Below, in pieces: positions 8,562 through 17,777 of a stretch of DNA of 64,000 bases. Below the pieces are notes generated by a model, which was given only the letters and a program-made list of their open reading frames with translations, did no database searches and was not told the origin of the DNA. The DNA comes from Spongisporangium articulatum (GTDB lineage Bacteria; Actinomycetota; Actinomycetes; Actinomycetales; Kineosporiaceae), in assembly GCF_044465595.1 (NCBI RefSeq), contig NZ_JBITLV010000010.1:1-64000 (forward strand). The letters run 5' to 3'. The position numbers were made by a program, and so were the translations under genes. Every line of letters begins with the position of its first letter. Positions within the stretch are counted from its first letter, which is position 1.

Positions 8562-9182
8562 TCAGGGACGGGTGAGGCCCAGCCAGTCGTACCAGCCGTT
8601 GTGCAGGACCAGCCAGGCGATCAGGCCGTAGCCGGCCTGCCCCGGCCGCAGCCCGTCACCGGAGGCGAGGTCGGTCAGCCACGTCTCGTGGGTGGCCAGG
8701 GGCGTGAACGTGTCGACGTAGGGCACCTCGCGGCGGCGGCACACGTCACCGAACGTCCGGGACAGCTCCTCCACGGCCCGGTTCGTCTCGGCGTCCGCGA
8801 CCGGCGGCGGGCCGACGACGAACGCCGGCAACCGGCGCGAATGGGCGTCGTCCAGCACGTTGGCCAGGTTCAGCCGGGCCCGGGGGACCGACAACCCGGC
8901 CTGCGCGTCCCGGTGGCCCAGGCCGACCACGAGCCGGCAGTCGCCACCGGCGGCCGGGGCGTCGCCGTAGCGCAGCGAGCTCTCGCCCCACCAGCGGGCC
9001 GCCAGGTCGGCGGTGCTCTCGCCGGGCACGGCGAGCTGGAAGACACTCACCGGACATTCGTCGTGCGGCGTGCGGGCGGCCACCCGGCCGACCCAGCCCA
9101 ACGCCTTCGCGTCGCCGACACCGGCCACCAGCTCGTCACCGAGCACGACGATGCGGATCTCCTCGCGCGGGGCCGCGGGCAT
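8562..9182 (-). CDS. SGNH-fold protein with lost catalytic residues
   Basis: A 206-aa protein with the layout of a GDSL/SGNH hydrolase. Block I reads VVLGDELVAGVGD, so the nucleophilic serine of GDS is Glu17. Block V reads DGLRPGQAGY, so the catalytic His of D-x-x-H is Arg179. Block III reads GLGHRD instead of GxND. Esterase chemistry by the usual triad therefore looks impossible, and a binding, structural or altered role is inferred. It follows the DUF6104 gene with the stop and start nearly overlapping, so the two are probably translated together. ATG 9182 is preferred, with a GAGGA site 9 nt upstream; GTG 9188 is possible. Confidence 0.75.
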   Translation of the reverse strand: MPAAPREEIRIVVLGDELVAGVGDAKALGWVGRVAARTPHDECPVSVFQLAVPGESTADLAARWWGESSLRYGDAPAAGGDCRLVVGLGHRDAQAGLSVPRARLNLANVLDDAHSRRLPAFVVGPPPVADAETNRAVEELSRTFGDVCRRREVPYVDTFTPLATHETWLTDLASGDGLRPGQAGYGLIAWLVLHNGWYDWLGLTRP

Positions 9183-9184
9183 CG

Positions 9185-9361
9185 TCACTCGTCCTCGTCG
9201 TCGGCGCGGGCCAGCCAGGTGGCGAACCGCTCGACCGGGGTCTCGAACTCGGGGTTCAGGTCGACGAAGTCACGCAGCCGGTCCGCCAGCCACGACAGCG
9301 TCACCTGCTCCTCGCCGCGACGCTCCGCCAGCTCCTCGATCCCTCGGTCCGTGAAGTACAT
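9185..9361 (-). CDS. DUF6104 family small acidic protein
   Basis: 58-aa protein beginning MYFTDRGIEELAERRG and ending with the acidic ADDEDE. It matches the short DUF6104 family, whose function is unknown and which I recall from actinobacteria near kgd. The ATG at 9361 is chosen over an upstream start. A CACAAT -10-like box (9368-9373 on minus) lies 6 nt before it, so the transcript may be leaderless. The stop codon lies 2 nt from the next gene's ATG, forming a two-gene unit with the degenerate SGNH protein. A hairpin separates it from kgd upstream. Confidence 0.8.
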   Translation of the reverse strand: MYFTDRGIEELAERRGEEQVTLSWLADRLRDFVDLNPEFETPVERFATWLARADDEDE

Positions 9362-9384
9362 GTGCACATTGTGGCGGACGTGAC

Positions 9385-9428
9385 CGTAGGTAGCTCGGCA
9401 CGGCACGCGCCCGGCCGAGCTACCTACG
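9385..9428 (-). terminator. Hairpin terminator after kgd
   Basis: A perfect 15-bp inverted repeat, CGTAGGTAGCTCGGC (9385-9399) against GCCGAGCTACCTACG (9414-9428), with a 14-nt loop, sits 5 nt after the kgd stop and before the DUF6104 start. It should separate the two transcripts. Confidence 0.8.
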
Positions 9429-9433
9429 CAGCG

Positions 9434-12400
9434 TCAGCGGTTGAAGGCCTGCGCGATCAGCGCCGCCTGCTCCGCCTGGTGCTTCTTCGGGGAACCGCTC
9501 GCGGGCGACGCCGACGCCGGGCGCGACACCCGCAGCAACGGCCGCCCGGCCAGCTCCTGCGGCAGCGTCAGCGCGACGTGCGGCCACGGGCCTTGGTTGG
9601 CCGGCTCGTCCTGCACCCAGACCAGCTGCGCGTCCGGGTAGGGGGCGAACGCGGCCTTCAGCCCGGCGACGTCGAGCGGGTAGAGCTGCTCGCACCGCAC
9701 GATCGCCGTGCTGGTGTCGCCGCGCTTGGTCCGCTCGGCCACCAGGTCCCAGTAGATCTTGCCGGAGCAGATCAGCACCCGGTCGACGGTTCCCAGCGAC
9801 TGCGACTCGGGGATCACCGGCAGGAACGTCCCGCTGGTGAAGTCCTCCACGGCCGAGGCCGCCGCCTTCAGCCGCAGCATGGACTTCGGGGTGAAGACGA
9901 TCAGCGGCCGGCGCGGCTTGGCGTAGGCCTGGCGGCGCAGCAGGTGGAAGTACGACGCCGGGGTGCTGGGCTGGGCGACGGTCATGTTGTTCTCGGCGCA
10001 CAGCAGCAGGAACCGCTCGATCCGGGCCGAGGAGTGGTCCGGCCCCTGACCCTCGTAGCCGTGCGGCAGCAGCAGCGTCACCGACGAGCGCTGACCCCAC
10101 TTCTGCTCCGACGAGGAGATGAACTCGTCGATGATGGTCTGCGCGCCGTTCGCGAAGTCGCCGAACTGGGCCTCCCACAGCACGAGCGCGTCGGGCCGCT
10201 CGACCGAGTAGCCGTACTCGAAGCCCATGGCCGCGAACTCGCTCAGCAGCGAGTCGTACGTCCAGAACTTGGCCTGCTCCTCCGTCAGCTCGGCCAGCGG
10301 GGTCCACTCGTCGCCGGTGATCTTGTCGGTGAGGACCGCGTGCCGCTGGGTGAACGTGCCGCGCCGGGTGTCCTGCCCGGTGAGGCGGACGGGCACGCCC
10401 TCCATCAGCAGCGAGCCGAGGGCCAGCAGCTCGCCGAAGCCCCAGTCGACCCCGCCCTCGCTGGCCATCGAGGCCCGCCGCTCCAGCAGCGCCATCAGCT
10501 TCGGGTGCACGGTGAAGCCCTCGGGGGGCGACACGTAGGCGTCGCCGATGCGCTTGAGCACGGCGGGCTCCACGGCCGTCGGGTGCGGCGCCGTCTCGTC
10601 GTCCGCGTGCTGCTGGGCGATGGGCAGGTCGAGCCCGGCGGTGACGTCGGTGCGCTCGGGGGCCGGCGCCTGCTGGGCCTCGCGGGTCTCCGTGAACACC
10701 CGCTCCAGCCGGCCCTGGTAGTCGCGCAGCGCCTGCTCGGCCTCCTCGACGGTGATGTCGCCGCGGCCGATCAGGCCCTCGGTGTACAGCTTGCGCACCG
10801 ACCGCTTGGCCTCGATCAGGTTGTACATCAGCGGCTGGGTCATCGAGGGGTCGTCACCCTCGTTGTGACCGCGGCGCCGGTAGCAGACCATGTCGATGAC
10901 GACGTCCTTGTCGAACTCCATCCGGAAGTCGAAGGCCAGCCGGGCCACGCGCACGCAGGCCTCGGGGTCGTCGCCGTTCACGTGGAAGATCGGCGCCTGG
11001 ATCATCCGGGCGGCGTCGGTCGCGTACACCGACGACCGCGAGGACGAGGGCGCCGTGGTGAAACCGACCTGGTTGTTGACCACGACGTGCACGGTGCCGC
11101 CGGTGCGGTAGCCGCGCAGCTGGGACAGGTTCAGCGTCTCGGCCACCACGCCCTGCCCGGCGAAGGCCGCGTCGCCGTGCATGAGAACCGGTAGCACGGA
11201 GAACATCTCGCCGCGCAGGTTCAGGCGGTCCTGCTTGGCCCGCACGACGCCCTCGAGCACCGGGTTCACCGCCTCCAGGTGGGAGGGGTTGGCGGCCAGG
11301 TAGACCTTCGTGGTCTGGCCGTCGGCGGCGGTGAACTCGCCCTCGGTGCCCAGGTGGTACTTCACGTCGCCGGAACCCTGCACGGAGCGCGGGTCCTGCT
11401 GGCCCTCGAACTCGCGGAAGATCTGGCCGTAGCTCTTGCCCGCGATGTTGGCCAGTACGTTGAGCCGGCCGCGGTGCGGCATCCCGATGCAGACCTCGTC
11501 GAGGTCGGCCTCGGCGGCCGCCGAGAGCAGCTCGTCCAGCAGCGGGATGACGCTCTCGCCGCCCTCAAGGCTGAACCGCTTCTGCCCGACGAACTTCGTC
11601 TGCAGGAAGGTCTCGAACGCCTCGGCCGCGTTGAGTCGGCCGAGGATGCGGAACTGCTCCTCCCGGGAGGGCTTCTCGTACTTGCGCTCCAGACGGGCCT
11701 GCAGCCAGCGCCGCTGTTCCGGGTCCTGGATGTGCATGTACTCGATACCGACTGTGCGGCAGTATGTGTCGCGCAGGACGCCGAGGATGTGCCGCAGCTT
11801 CGCGTGCGGCACCCCGCCGAAACCGCCCGTGGGGACCTCTCTCTCGAGGTCCCACAGGGTCAGCCCGTGCGAGGTGATGTCCAGGTCCGGGTGGCGGCGC
11901 TGCTTGTACTCGAGCGGGTCGGTGTCGGCCATCAGGTGGCCGCGGACCCGGTAGGAGTGGATCAGCTCCTGGACCCGGGCGGTCTTGTTGATCTCGTCGT
12001 CGTGCGCGACCGAGATGTCGCGCACCCAGCGCACCGGCTCGTAGGGCAGCCGCAGCGCCTGGAACAGGCGGTCGTAGAAACCGTCCTCGCCCAACAGCTT
12101 CGAGTGCACGATCCGCAGGAAGTCGCCGGACTGGGCGCCCTGGATGATGCGGTGGTCGTACGTCGAGGTCAGGGTCATGATCTTGCTGACCGCCAGCCGG
12201 GCCAACGTCTCCTCGGAGGCGCCCTGGTACTCGGCCGGGTACTCCATCGCCCCGACGCCGATGATCGCGCCCTGGCCCTTCATCAGCCGCGGCACGGAGT
12301 GCACGGTGCCGATGGTGCCCGGGTTGGTCAGGCTGAGCGTGACACCCTGGAAGTCCTCGACCCCGAGCTTGTTCGTGCGCGCCCGGCGCACGACGTCCTC

Positions 12401-13324
12401 GTAGGCGGCCCAGAACTCCGAGAAGTCCATCGTCTCGCAGTGTTTGATGGCCGGGACCAGCAGCTGGCGCGACCCGTCCGGCTTGGCCAGGTCGATCGCG
12501 ATGCCGAGGTTGACGTGCGCCGGGCGGACGAGGGCGGGCTTGCCCTCGTCCTCGGTGTAGCTGGCGTTCATCTCCGGCATCTCGGCCAGCGCCTCGACCA
12601 GCGCGAAGCCGATCAGGTGCGTGAAGGAGACCTTGCCGCCGCGGGTGCGCTTGAGGTGGTTGTTGATGACGATGCGGTTGTCGATCAGCAGCTTCGCCGG
12701 GACGGCGCGCACGCTGGTCGCGGTGGGTACCTCGAGGCTGGTCTCCATGTTGGCGACCACCCGCCCGGCCGGACCCCTCAGCCGCACGACCTCGGCCTCG
12801 CGGGTCTCCTTGGGGGCGGTGCTCGGCGCCTGGACGTCACGCGGGGTCCGCGCGGGCGCCGCCTTCGCGGCGGGGGCCGCGGGGGCGGCAGCTTCGGGGG
12901 TGGGTGTGGCCTGGGTCGACTGCGGGGACGGCGCCGCCGTGGGAGCCGCGGCGGGTGCGGCCGGCGCGGGGGCCGGGGTGAACGCGGCCGGTTCCGTCTG
13001 GCGGGCGGCGGGCCACGCGGCGCTCGGGGCCGGGGCGTTGGGCCGGGGCGCGGTGCCGTTGCCCGCGGGCGCGACCCGCTGGCCGGTCTCGCCGCCGGGG
13101 ACGCCGATCAGCGAGTCGCCGGAGCTGTTGGACGCCGACCCGCCGGCGGTCGGTCGGGCGCTGCTCGTGCCGCCCGGTGCGTCCGGTGGCGAGTAGTCGG
13201 CGAAGAACTCCCACCACGCCGGATCCACCGACGACTTGTCAGCCAGGTACTGCTGGTACAGCTCGTCCACGAGCCATTCGTTGGGACCGAACTCGGTGGC
13301 CGACTGCTCCGAGAACTGCGACAC
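9434..13324 (-). CDS. kgd: Multifunctional 2-oxoglutarate decarboxylase/dehydrogenase E1-E2 (Kgd)
   Basis: A 1296-aa actinobacterial fusion enzyme of the TCA cycle. It decarboxylates 2-oxoglutarate on ThDP and supplies the E1 (and succinyltransferase) activity of the 2-oxoglutarate dehydrogenase complex. The short N-terminal helix motif (FGPNEWLVDELYQQYLADKS) is followed by a ~110-aa Pro/Ala/Thr-rich linker, an E2-like acyltransferase domain (ending TYDHRIIQGAQSGDFLR, where the usual HRxxDG aspartate is Gln as in mycobacterial Kgd), then a full E1o domain with IGMPHRGRLNVL, GDAAFAGQGVV and YGYSVERPDALVLWEAQFGDF. Start GTG 13324 is inferred from the conserved N-terminus and a GGAAGAAGG site about 10 nt upstream. 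Regulation by the FHA protein GarA is known for homologues; no garA gene is here. Confidence 0.95.
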   Translation of the reverse strand: MSQFSEQSATEFGPNEWLVDELYQQYLADKSSVDPAWWEFFADYSPPDAPGGTSSARPTAGGSASNSSGDSLIGVPGGETGQRVAPAGNGTAPRPNAPAPSAAWPAARQTEPAAFTPAPAPAAPAAAPTAAPSPQSTQATPTPEAAAPAAPAAKAAPARTPRDVQAPSTAPKETREAEVVRLRGPAGRVVANMETSLEVPTATSVRAVPAKLLIDNRIVINNHLKRTRGGKVSFTHLIGFALVEALAEMPEMNASYTEDEGKPALVRPAHVNLGIAIDLAKPDGSRQLLVPAIKHCETMDFSEFWAAYEDVVRRARTNKLGVEDFQGVTLSLTNPGTIGTVHSVPRLMKGQGAIIGVGAMEYPAEYQGASEETLARLAVSKIMTLTSTYDHRIIQGAQSGDFLRIVHSKLLGEDGFYDRLFQALRLPYEPVRWVRDISVAHDDEINKTARVQELIHSYRVRGHLMADTDPLEYKQRRHPDLDITSHGLTLWDLEREVPTGGFGGVPHAKLRHILGVLRDTYCRTVGIEYMHIQDPEQRRWLQARLERKYEKPSREEQFRILGRLNAAEAFETFLQTKFVGQKRFSLEGGESVIPLLDELLSAAAEADLDEVCIGMPHRGRLNVLANIAGKSYGQIFREFEGQQDPRSVQGSGDVKYHLGTEGEFTAADGQTTKVYLAANPSHLEAVNPVLEGVVRAKQDRLNLRGEMFSVLPVLMHGDAAFAGQGVVAETLNLSQLRGYRTGGTVHVVVNNQVGFTTAPSSSRSSVYATDAARMIQAPIFHVNGDDPEACVRVARLAFDFRMEFDKDVVIDMVCYRRRGHNEGDDPSMTQPLMYNLIEAKRSVRKLYTEGLIGRGDITVEEAEQALRDYQGRLERVFTETREAQQAPAPERTDVTAGLDLPIAQQHADDETAPHPTAVEPAVLKRIGDAYVSPPEGFTVHPKLMALLERRASMASEGGVDWGFGELLALGSLLMEGVPVRLTGQDTRRGTFTQRHAVLTDKITGDEWTPLAELTEEQAKFWTYDSLLSEFAAMGFEYGYSVERPDALVLWEAQFGDFANGAQTIIDEFISSSEQKWGQRSSVTLLLPHGYEGQGPDHSSARIERFLLLCAENNMTVAQPSTPASYFHLLRRQAYAKPRRPLIVFTPKSMLRLKAAASAVEDFTSGTFLPVIPESQSLGTVDRVLICSGKIYWDLVAERTKRGDTSTAIVRCEQLYPLDVAGLKAAFAPYPDAQLVWVQDEPANQGPWPHVALTLPQELAGRPLLRVSRPASASPASGSPKKHQAEQAALIAQAFNR

Positions 13325-13383
13325 CGGCGTTTCGCCTTCTTCCGGGTGAGAAATTCGTCGGATCAACCTTAACGCGATTCGGT

Positions 13384-13437
13384 GTCCGGACAGGTATGAG
13401 ACGTGTCGGGTTCGCCGTAGGCGATCAACACGTCTCA
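13384..13437. promoter_or_regulatory. Two inverted repeats in the kgd/guaB1 divergent region
   Basis: TGTCCGGACA (13384-13393) is a perfect 10-bp palindrome. TGAGACGTGT (13397-13406) and ACACGTCTCA (13428-13437) form a perfect 10-bp inverted repeat with a 21-nt spacer. Both lie in the 174-bp region between the divergent starts and could be operators for kgd, guaB1 or both. Confidence 0.4.
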
Positions 13438-13498
13438 CGGTGATCACCGACACGTGGCCCATCGGCGTCCCCGCGGTCCGGTATTAGACTGGGCGAAC

Positions 13499-14953
13499 GT
13501 GCGATTCCTCGACGGCCAGACGCCTCACCACGACCTGACCTACTCGGACGTGTTCCTCGTCCCGAACGCCTCGTCCGTCACGTCGCGGCTCGACGTGGAC
13601 CTCACCACCGCCGACGGCACCGGGACGACGGTCCCGGTCGTCGCCGCCAACATGACCGCGGTGACCGGCCGCCGGATGGCCGAGACGATCGCCCGCCGCG
13701 GTGGCCTCGGAGTGCTGCCGCAGGACATCCCCGCCGACGTGATCGCCGACGTCGTGGCCCGGGTCGGGGCCTGCCACCCGGTCTTCGAGACCGCCCTGAC
13801 GCTCGGCCCGCACGCCACCGTGTCCGAGGCCCTCACCCTGCTGCCCAAGCGGGCCTCCGGGGTCGTGGTCGTGGTGGACGGCGAGGGGCGCCCGGTCGGC
13901 GTGGTCACCGAGAACGACTGTCGCCACGTCGACCGGTTCACCCAGCTGCACGAGGTGATGTCGCAACGCCCGCTGGTGCTGGAGGCCGCCCGGATCGAGG
14001 CGGACGGCGGGCTGCAGCCGGCGTTCGACGCCCTGTCGGGGGCCCGGCGCAAGGCCGCACCCGTCGTCCGGGACGGCCGCCTGGTCGGCCTGCTCACCCA
14101 GACCGGGGCGCTGCGCTCGACCATCTACACCCCGGCGGCGGACGCCGGTGGCCGGCTGCGGGTGGCGGCGGCGGTCGGGATCAACGGGGACGTCGCCGCG
14201 CGGGCCAAGGCGCTGCTGGACGCCGGGGTCTCGGGCCTGGTCGTCGACACCGCGCACGGCCACCAGGACAAGATGCTGGACGCGCTGCGCGAGGTGCGCG
14301 GGCTGGACCCGCAGGTGCCGGTGGTGGCGGGCAACGTCGTCACCGCGCAGGGGGTGCGCGACCTGGTCGCCGCCGGCGCCGACATCGTGAAGGTAGGGGT
14401 CGGTCCGGGGGCGATGTGCACGACCCGGATGATGACCGCCGTCGGCCGTCCGCAGTTCAGCGCGGTGCTCGAAACAGCCCGCGCTGCAAAGGAACTCGGC
14501 AAGTCGGTGTGGGCGGACGGCGGCGTGCGGCACCCGCGCGACGTCGCCCTCGCGCTGGCCGCGGGGGCCAGTCAGGTGATGATCGGCTCGTGGTTCGCCG
14601 GTACCCACGAGAGCCCCGGCGACGTGCTGCTGGACGAGCGGGGCCGCGCCTACAAGGACAGCTTCGGCATGGCGTCGGCGCGCGCGGTCGCCGCCCGGAC
14701 GCGGGGTGACTCGCCGTTCGAGCGGGCCCGCAAGGCCCTGTTCGAAGAGGGCATCTCGACCGGTCGGATGTACCTGCAGCCCGGCCGCTCCGGCGTGGAG
14801 GACCTGCTCGACGAGATCACGTCGGGCGTGCGCAGTGCCTGCACCTACGTCGGGGCCCGCGACCTGGCCGAGTTCGCCGAGCGGGCCGTGGTCGGCGTCC
14901 AGTCGCACGCCGGCTACGACGAGGGCCGCCCCCTGCCCACCTTTGGAAGTTGA
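13499..14953 (+). CDS. guaB1: GuaB1-family IMP dehydrogenase/GMP reductase
   Basis: 484-aa member of the IMPDH/GMPR family. The TIM barrel carries the catalytic-loop motif GVGPGAMCTTRM with Cys307, and a pair of CBS domains is inserted at about residues 95-210. The N-terminus VRFLDGQTPHHDLTY is that of mycobacterial GuaB1 (Rv1843c), which has been shown to be a GMP reductase feeding purine salvage rather than an IMP dehydrogenase. The same reaction (GMP + NADPH to IMP + NH3) is expected here. GTG 13499 matches the family start and follows a TAGACT -10-like box (13485-13490) by 8 nt, suggesting leaderless expression. Order and neighbours (two DUF21/CBS proteins next) reproduce the Rv1841c-Rv1843c cluster. 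Confidence 0.88.
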   Translation: MRFLDGQTPHHDLTYSDVFLVPNASSVTSRLDVDLTTADGTGTTVPVVAANMTAVTGRRMAETIARRGGLGVLPQDIPADVIADVVARVGACHPVFETALTLGPHATVSEALTLLPKRASGVVVVVDGEGRPVGVVTENDCRHVDRFTQLHEVMSQRPLVLEAARIEADGGLQPAFDALSGARRKAAPVVRDGRLVGLLTQTGALRSTIYTPAADAGGRLRVAAAVGINGDVAARAKALLDAGVSGLVVDTAHGHQDKMLDALREVRGLDPQVPVVAGNVVTAQGVRDLVAAGADIVKVGVGPGAMCTTRMMTAVGRPQFSAVLETARAAKELGKSVWADGGVRHPRDVALALAAGASQVMIGSWFAGTHESPGDVLLDERGRAYKDSFGMASARAVAARTRGDSPFERARKALFEEGISTGRMYLQPGRSGVEDLLDEITSGVRSACTYVGARDLAEFAERAVVGVQSHAGYDEGRPLPTFGS

Positions 14954-15035
14954 TCATGCAGAAACCTCGCGCCTTCCCCGGGGTGGGCGAACGCCCGTCC
15001 CGAGCCAGGCGCGAGGTTTCTGCATGATCAACTTC
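14946..15035 (+). terminator. Two-tier TGATCA hairpin at the end of guaB1
   Basis: A perfect 29-bp stem (14946-14974 with 15007-15035) contains TGATCATGCAGAAACCTCGC and encloses a 32-nt loop with its own small GGGCG/CGCCC hairpin. The guaB1 stop codon (14951-14953) lies inside the left arm. The same TGATCA-GCA arm pattern occurs at 18971-19057 and 102-158, so this is one of a repeated family of gene-end structures. Confidence 0.8.
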
Positions 15036-15124
15036 AGAGGGAACCGCGGGCGGGCGGTGGGCGTTGCCGCCACTACGATGACCAAGGTGCCTGACAGACA
15101 CCCCATGAGACAGTCGATCTGCCG

Positions 15125-16465
15125 GTGACCGCCTGGCTCCTGCTCGGTCTGGGCGTCCTGCTCACCGCCGGCACCGCGATCTTCGTCGCCGCCGAGTTCT
15201 CCCTCGTGGCGCTCGACCGTTCCACCGTCGAGCGGGCCGTCGAGAAGGGGGACAAGCGGGCGGTGGGCGTGCTGTCCGCCGTCCGGACGCTCTCCACCCA
15301 ACTGTCCGGCGCCCAGGTCGGCATCACCATCACCACGCTGGTGGTCGGCTTCCTGGTCGAGCCGTCGCTGGCCGCGTTGCTCAGGGGGCCGCTGGAGTCG
15401 GTCGGCCTCGGTGACGCGGCGGACGGCGTCTCGGTCGGGGTCGCGCTGGCCGTGGCCACCGCCTTCTCCATGGTGTTCGGCGAACTGGTGCCCAAGAACC
15501 TCGCCATCTCCGAACCGCTGCGCACCGCGAAGCTCGTGACGGGCGCCCACCGGGCCTTCACGGCCGCGGCCCGCCCGCTGATCGTCGTCCTGAACGGTTC
15601 GGCGAACCGGTTCCTGCGCAGCGTCGGCGTCGAGCCGCAGGAGGAACTGTCCGGCGGCCGTTCGCCCGAGGAGCTGGCCTCGCTGGTCCGGCACTCGGCC
15701 GAGGCCGGCACCCTCGACCGGGACACGGCCCGGCTGCTGACCCGCTCGCTGAGCTTCTCCGAGCGCACGGCGGCCGACGTGATGACCCCGCGCGTGCGCA
15801 CGCTGGTGCTGCAGCGTGACGACCCGGCCGCCGACGTCCTGGCCCTGGCCCGCCGCTCGGGGCACAGCCGGTTCCCGGTCGTGGACGGCGAGCTCGACGA
15901 CGTCCTGGGGGTCGTGCACCTCAAGAGTGCGGTCGCCGTCCCCAAGGAGAAGCGGGACGGCGTCCCCGTGGCCGCGCTCATGACCGAGGCGCTGCGGGTG
16001 CCCGAGACCGTGCGGCTCGACCCGCTGCTGCTGCAGCTGCGCCAGCCCGGCTACCAGCTGGCGGTGGTCGTCGACGAGTACGGCGGTACGGCCGGGGTCG
16101 TCACGCTCGAGGACGTCGTCGAAGAGCTGGTCGGTGAGGTCGCCGACGAGCACGACCGCAGTCGCCCGGGGCTCGTGCAGCGGCGCGACGGCAGCTGGGC
16201 CGCGCCCGGTCTGATGCGCCCCGACCAGGTGCGCGACGTGACCGGACTACCGGTGCCCGACGGCCCGGCCTACGAGACGCTCGGCGGGTTCGTGATGGCC
16301 GAGCTGGGCCGGATCCCGACGGTCGGCGACGAGGTGTCGGTGCCCGGAGCCGTGCTGAAGGTGGAGCGGATGGACGGCCGCCGGGTCGACCGGGTCGGGC
16401 TGGTCCCGGTGCCGGAGACCGCTCCGGAGGCGTCGGCTACGTCGGAGGGGGCCGGCGATGAGTGA
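15125..16465 (+). CDS. CNNM/CorC-type DUF21 and CBS-domain membrane protein (first)
   Basis: 446-aa membrane protein of the HlyC/CorC (TlyC/CNNM) class, linked in other bacteria to magnesium and other divalent cation export. An N-terminal DUF21 domain holds three to four hydrophobic segments and FSMVFGELVPKNLAI. A cytoplasmic CBS pair follows (ADVMTPRVRTLVL, YGGTAGVVTLEDVVEELVGE), then a C-terminal transporter-associated CorC_HlyC domain (about residues 345-425). It starts at GTG 15125 without an obvious ribosome binding site. It overlaps the next, paralogous gene by 8 nt, and the pair follows guaB1 as in mycobacteria (Rv1842c/Rv1841c). Confidence 0.87.
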   Translation: MTAWLLLGLGVLLTAGTAIFVAAEFSLVALDRSTVERAVEKGDKRAVGVLSAVRTLSTQLSGAQVGITITTLVVGFLVEPSLAALLRGPLESVGLGDAADGVSVGVALAVATAFSMVFGELVPKNLAISEPLRTAKLVTGAHRAFTAAARPLIVVLNGSANRFLRSVGVEPQEELSGGRSPEELASLVRHSAEAGTLDRDTARLLTRSLSFSERTAADVMTPRVRTLVLQRDDPAADVLALARRSGHSRFPVVDGELDDVLGVVHLKSAVAVPKEKRDGVPVAALMTEALRVPETVRLDPLLLQLRQPGYQLAVVVDEYGGTAGVVTLEDVVEELVGEVADEHDRSRPGLVQRRDGSWAAPGLMRPDQVRDVTGLPVPDGPAYETLGGFVMAELGRIPTVGDEVSVPGAVLKVERMDGRRVDRVGLVPVPETAPEASATSEGAGDE

Positions 16466-17528
16466 CCTGAACGGCATCCTGATCACGGTCGGCCTGCTGC
16501 TGCTGAACGCGTTCTTCGTCGGCGCCGAGTTCGCGGTCATCTCCGCGCGCCGCAGCCAGGTCGAACCGCTGGCCGAGGCCGGCAGCATGCGCGCCCGCAC
16601 CGTGCTGTCGGCGATGGAGCGGGTCTCGCTGATGCTGGCCTGCGCGCAGCTGGGCATCACCGTCTGCTCGCTGGGCCTCGGGGCGGTGGCCGAGCCGACG
16701 GTCGCCCACCTGATCGAGCGGCCCTTCGGGGCGCTCGGCCTGCCCGAGGACCTGTTGCACCCGGTGGCGTTCGCGATCGCGCTGACGCTCGTCGTCTACC
16801 TGCACGTGGTGATCGGCGAGATGATCCCGAAGAACCTGGCCCTGGCCGGCCCGAACCGCGCGGCCCTGCTGCTGGCGCCGCCGCTGGTGGCGATCGCCCG
16901 GGCGGTCTCGCCGATCATCGTGGTGCTGAACTGGGTCGCGAACATGTGCCTGCGGCTGTTGCGGGTCGACCCCAAGGACGAGGTGGCCAGCGCCTTCACG
17001 CTCGAGGAGGTCGCCTCGTTCGTGAACGAGTCGGCCCGTGAGGGCCTGGTCGACCAGGGGCTGCTGACCGGCGCGATCGAGTTCAGCGACCGGCGCGCGG
17101 GCGATGTGATGGTGCCGGTGGAGCGGCTGATGACCGTCCCGTTCGGGGCCACTCCGGCGGACGTCGACCGGATGGTCGCGCGGACGGGCTTCAGCCGGTT
17201 CCCGGTCAGCCCGGCGGAGGACCCGCAGGGGACGCCGCAGACGACCGGGGAGCTGGTCGGCTACCTGCACATCAAGGACCTGCTCTACGCCGACGACGGG
17301 CGGCACGAGGAACCGGTGCCGGAGAAGCGCATCCGCAGCCTGACCACGGTGCTCACCGAGGCCGAGGTGGAGGAGGTGCTGGAGACCATGCAACGGGCCG
17401 GGACGCACCTGGCCCGCGTCGCGGACCGTGACGGGACGACGGCCGGCGTGGTGTTCCTGGAGGACGTCCTGGAGGAGCTCGTCGGCGAGGTCCGGGACGC
17501 GACCCGACGCGACGACGTCGGCGTGTGA
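16458..17528 (+). CDS. CNNM/CorC-type DUF21 and CBS-domain membrane protein (second)
   Basis: 356-aa paralogue of the upstream gene, with the same DUF21 transmembrane domain (NAFFVGAEFAVISARRSQ; HVVIGEMIPKNLAL) and CBS pair (GDVMVPVERL; TTAGVVFLEDVLEELVGEV). It ends directly after the CBS domains and lacks the C-terminal CorC_HlyC domain of its partner. The ATG at 16458 lies inside the end of the upstream gene (8-nt overlap), implying translational coupling and perhaps a heterodimer. The same length difference is seen between mycobacterial Rv1842c and Rv1841c. A cation-handling role is inferred from the family. Confidence 0.87.
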   Translation: MSDLNGILITVGLLLLNAFFVGAEFAVISARRSQVEPLAEAGSMRARTVLSAMERVSLMLACAQLGITVCSLGLGAVAEPTVAHLIERPFGALGLPEDLLHPVAFAIALTLVVYLHVVIGEMIPKNLALAGPNRAALLLAPPLVAIARAVSPIIVVLNWVANMCLRLLRVDPKDEVASAFTLEEVASFVNESAREGLVDQGLLTGAIEFSDRRAGDVMVPVERLMTVPFGATPADVDRMVARTGFSRFPVSPAEDPQGTPQTTGELVGYLHIKDLLYADDGRHEEPVPEKRIRSLTTVLTEAEVEEVLETMQRAGTHLARVADRDGTTAGVVFLEDVLEELVGEVRDATRRDDVGV

Positions 17529-17777
17529 GGGACGCGTGCGTCCGGGGGGAATCCAGGGGCAAGCGTTGCAGCGGGCTCATCCGAAGCGCGGTGGTGAGAC
17601 GCCCCACCTTTTGGTGACGCTGTGCTCACGAGGCAACGCAGAGTGAAGTGTGTCCCTCGGCGACTTGATTCCGGTACTGGAGACCCCTTTATAGTTCCGT
17701 GACCAGTCCTTGCAGGATGTGGTCATTCCCCGTTCGCGGGGCCGTTGTCGGCCGAGCAACACCAGGGAGGACGCCAG

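Noticed and set aside
11279..13372. Long plus-strand open frame opposite kgd
   Set aside because: Antisense shadow of the Kgd coding sequence, with repetitive Arg/Leu/Val/Gly composition and no recognisable motif.
17529..17777. c-di-AMP (ydaO-type) riboswitch upstream of the VanY-type peptidase gene
   Set aside because: Such switches often precede cell-wall hydrolases in actinobacteria, but the conserved core sequence was not found in this stretch.
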